A stretch of 64,000 nucleotides of DNA from Kurthia gibsonii (lineage in GTDB: Bacteria > Bacillota > Bacilli > Bacillales_A > Planococcaceae): positions 1 to 64,000 of the forward strand of contig NZ_BJOB01000011.1 of the NCBI RefSeq assembly GCF_006539985.1. The letters run 5' to 3'. Below the pieces are notes generated by a model. It was not told the origin of the DNA and did not search any database. It saw only the letters and a program-made list of their open reading frames with translations. Below are positions 63,837 through 64,000 of this stretch, one piece after another. Positions within the stretch are counted from its first letter, which is position 1; each line of letters starts with the position of its first letter. The position numbers and the translations under genes are program-made.

Positions 63837-64000
63837 ATGTTTATCGTAACAAACCGTATTAAAGTAAAAAAGGGCTTTGCTGAAAAAATGGCTCCAAACT
63901 TTACAAAGGGTGGCGACACGTTAAAACAATTCCCGGGCTTCATCAAAACAGAAGTGGCGATTGCACGCGACTTTGAAGATTATGATGAAATGAGTGTCAA
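63837..64000 (+). CDS. Heme-degrading monooxygenase family protein (HmoA/IsdG-like), partial
   Basis: The first 54 residues of an antibiotic-biosynthesis-monooxygenase (ABM) fold protein, cut by the window edge. MFIVTNRIKVKKGFAEKMAP followed by FTKGGDTLKQFPGFIKTEV matches the N-terminal half of IsdG/HmoA/HmoB proteins, which open heme to release iron. GAGGAG lies eight bases before the ATG at 63837. I see no Fur box in the 90 bases upstream. Confidence 0.8.
   Translation, partial: MFIVTNRIKVKKGFAEKMAPNFTKGGDTLKQFPGFIKTEVAIARDFEDYDEMSV

Overview
The window is low-GC, gene-dense DNA from a Gram-positive bacterium of the order Bacillales. The evidence is the AGGAGG-type ribosome binding sites, TTGACA/TATAAT-type promoters, guanine and lysine riboswitches, an XRE/IclR/Rgg-type regulator set, MprF, a bacterial nitric oxide synthase and a PBP3/PBP2a-like penicillin-binding protein. 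Gene content resembles Bacillaceae or Planococcaceae, but I cannot name a genus. There is no rRNA, tRNA, CRISPR array, prophage or intact insertion sequence, so this looks like ordinary chromosome with many small transport and metabolic operons.

Layout. 1-7.2 kb: small membrane proteins, an IclR regulator, a large membrane-anchored protein, lysoplasmalogenase-type YhhN protein, peptidase T and a frameshifted drug/metabolite exporter. 7.2-9.7 kb: metal section, with a candidate Fur-controlled small RNA, a FhuF-like siderophore reductase and MntH behind an MntR-like site. 10-17 kb: nucleoside hydrolase, GNAT, enolase-superfamily enzyme, divergent regulator, NhaC antiporter and an M20 amidohydrolase. 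17-25.8 kb: MprF, XRE regulator, penicillin-binding protein, two HAD phosphatases and an HD phosphohydrolase. 25.8-28.6 kb: a 6S-like RNA and a chemoreceptor. 28.6-34.5 kb: LOG protein, a polar amino acid (probably cystine) ABC importer and a divergent flavoprotein/thioredoxin-fold pair. 34.6-41.7 kb: butanediol dehydrogenase, YpsA, an Rgg-like regulator, xpt-pbuX under a guanine riboswitch and a lysine permease under an L box. 41.8-50.3 kb: two MFS transporters, a propeller-like protein and an SsuABC-like operon with VOC and M20 enzymes. 50.4-64 kb: DinB, nos, katA, nucleotidase, ribA-ribD plus a broken monooxygenase, an ABC exporter, a frameshifted lipoprotein-like gene, an HTH regulator, a diguanylate cyclase, a candidate ncRNA and the start of a heme monooxygenase.

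Themes. Metal and redox control recurs (Fur site, MntR-like sites, FhuF, MntH, catalase, NOS, heme monooxygenase). Sulfur scavenging recurs twice (TcyJKLMN-like importer facing a flavoprotein; SsuABC without SsuD but with M20 and VOC enzymes). At least four reading frames are interrupted: a poly-A frameshift, two in-frame TGAs, an in-frame TAG and a G7-tract frameshift. The least expected content is non-coding: three promoter-to-terminator transcription units with no protein, plus a 6S-like RNA.
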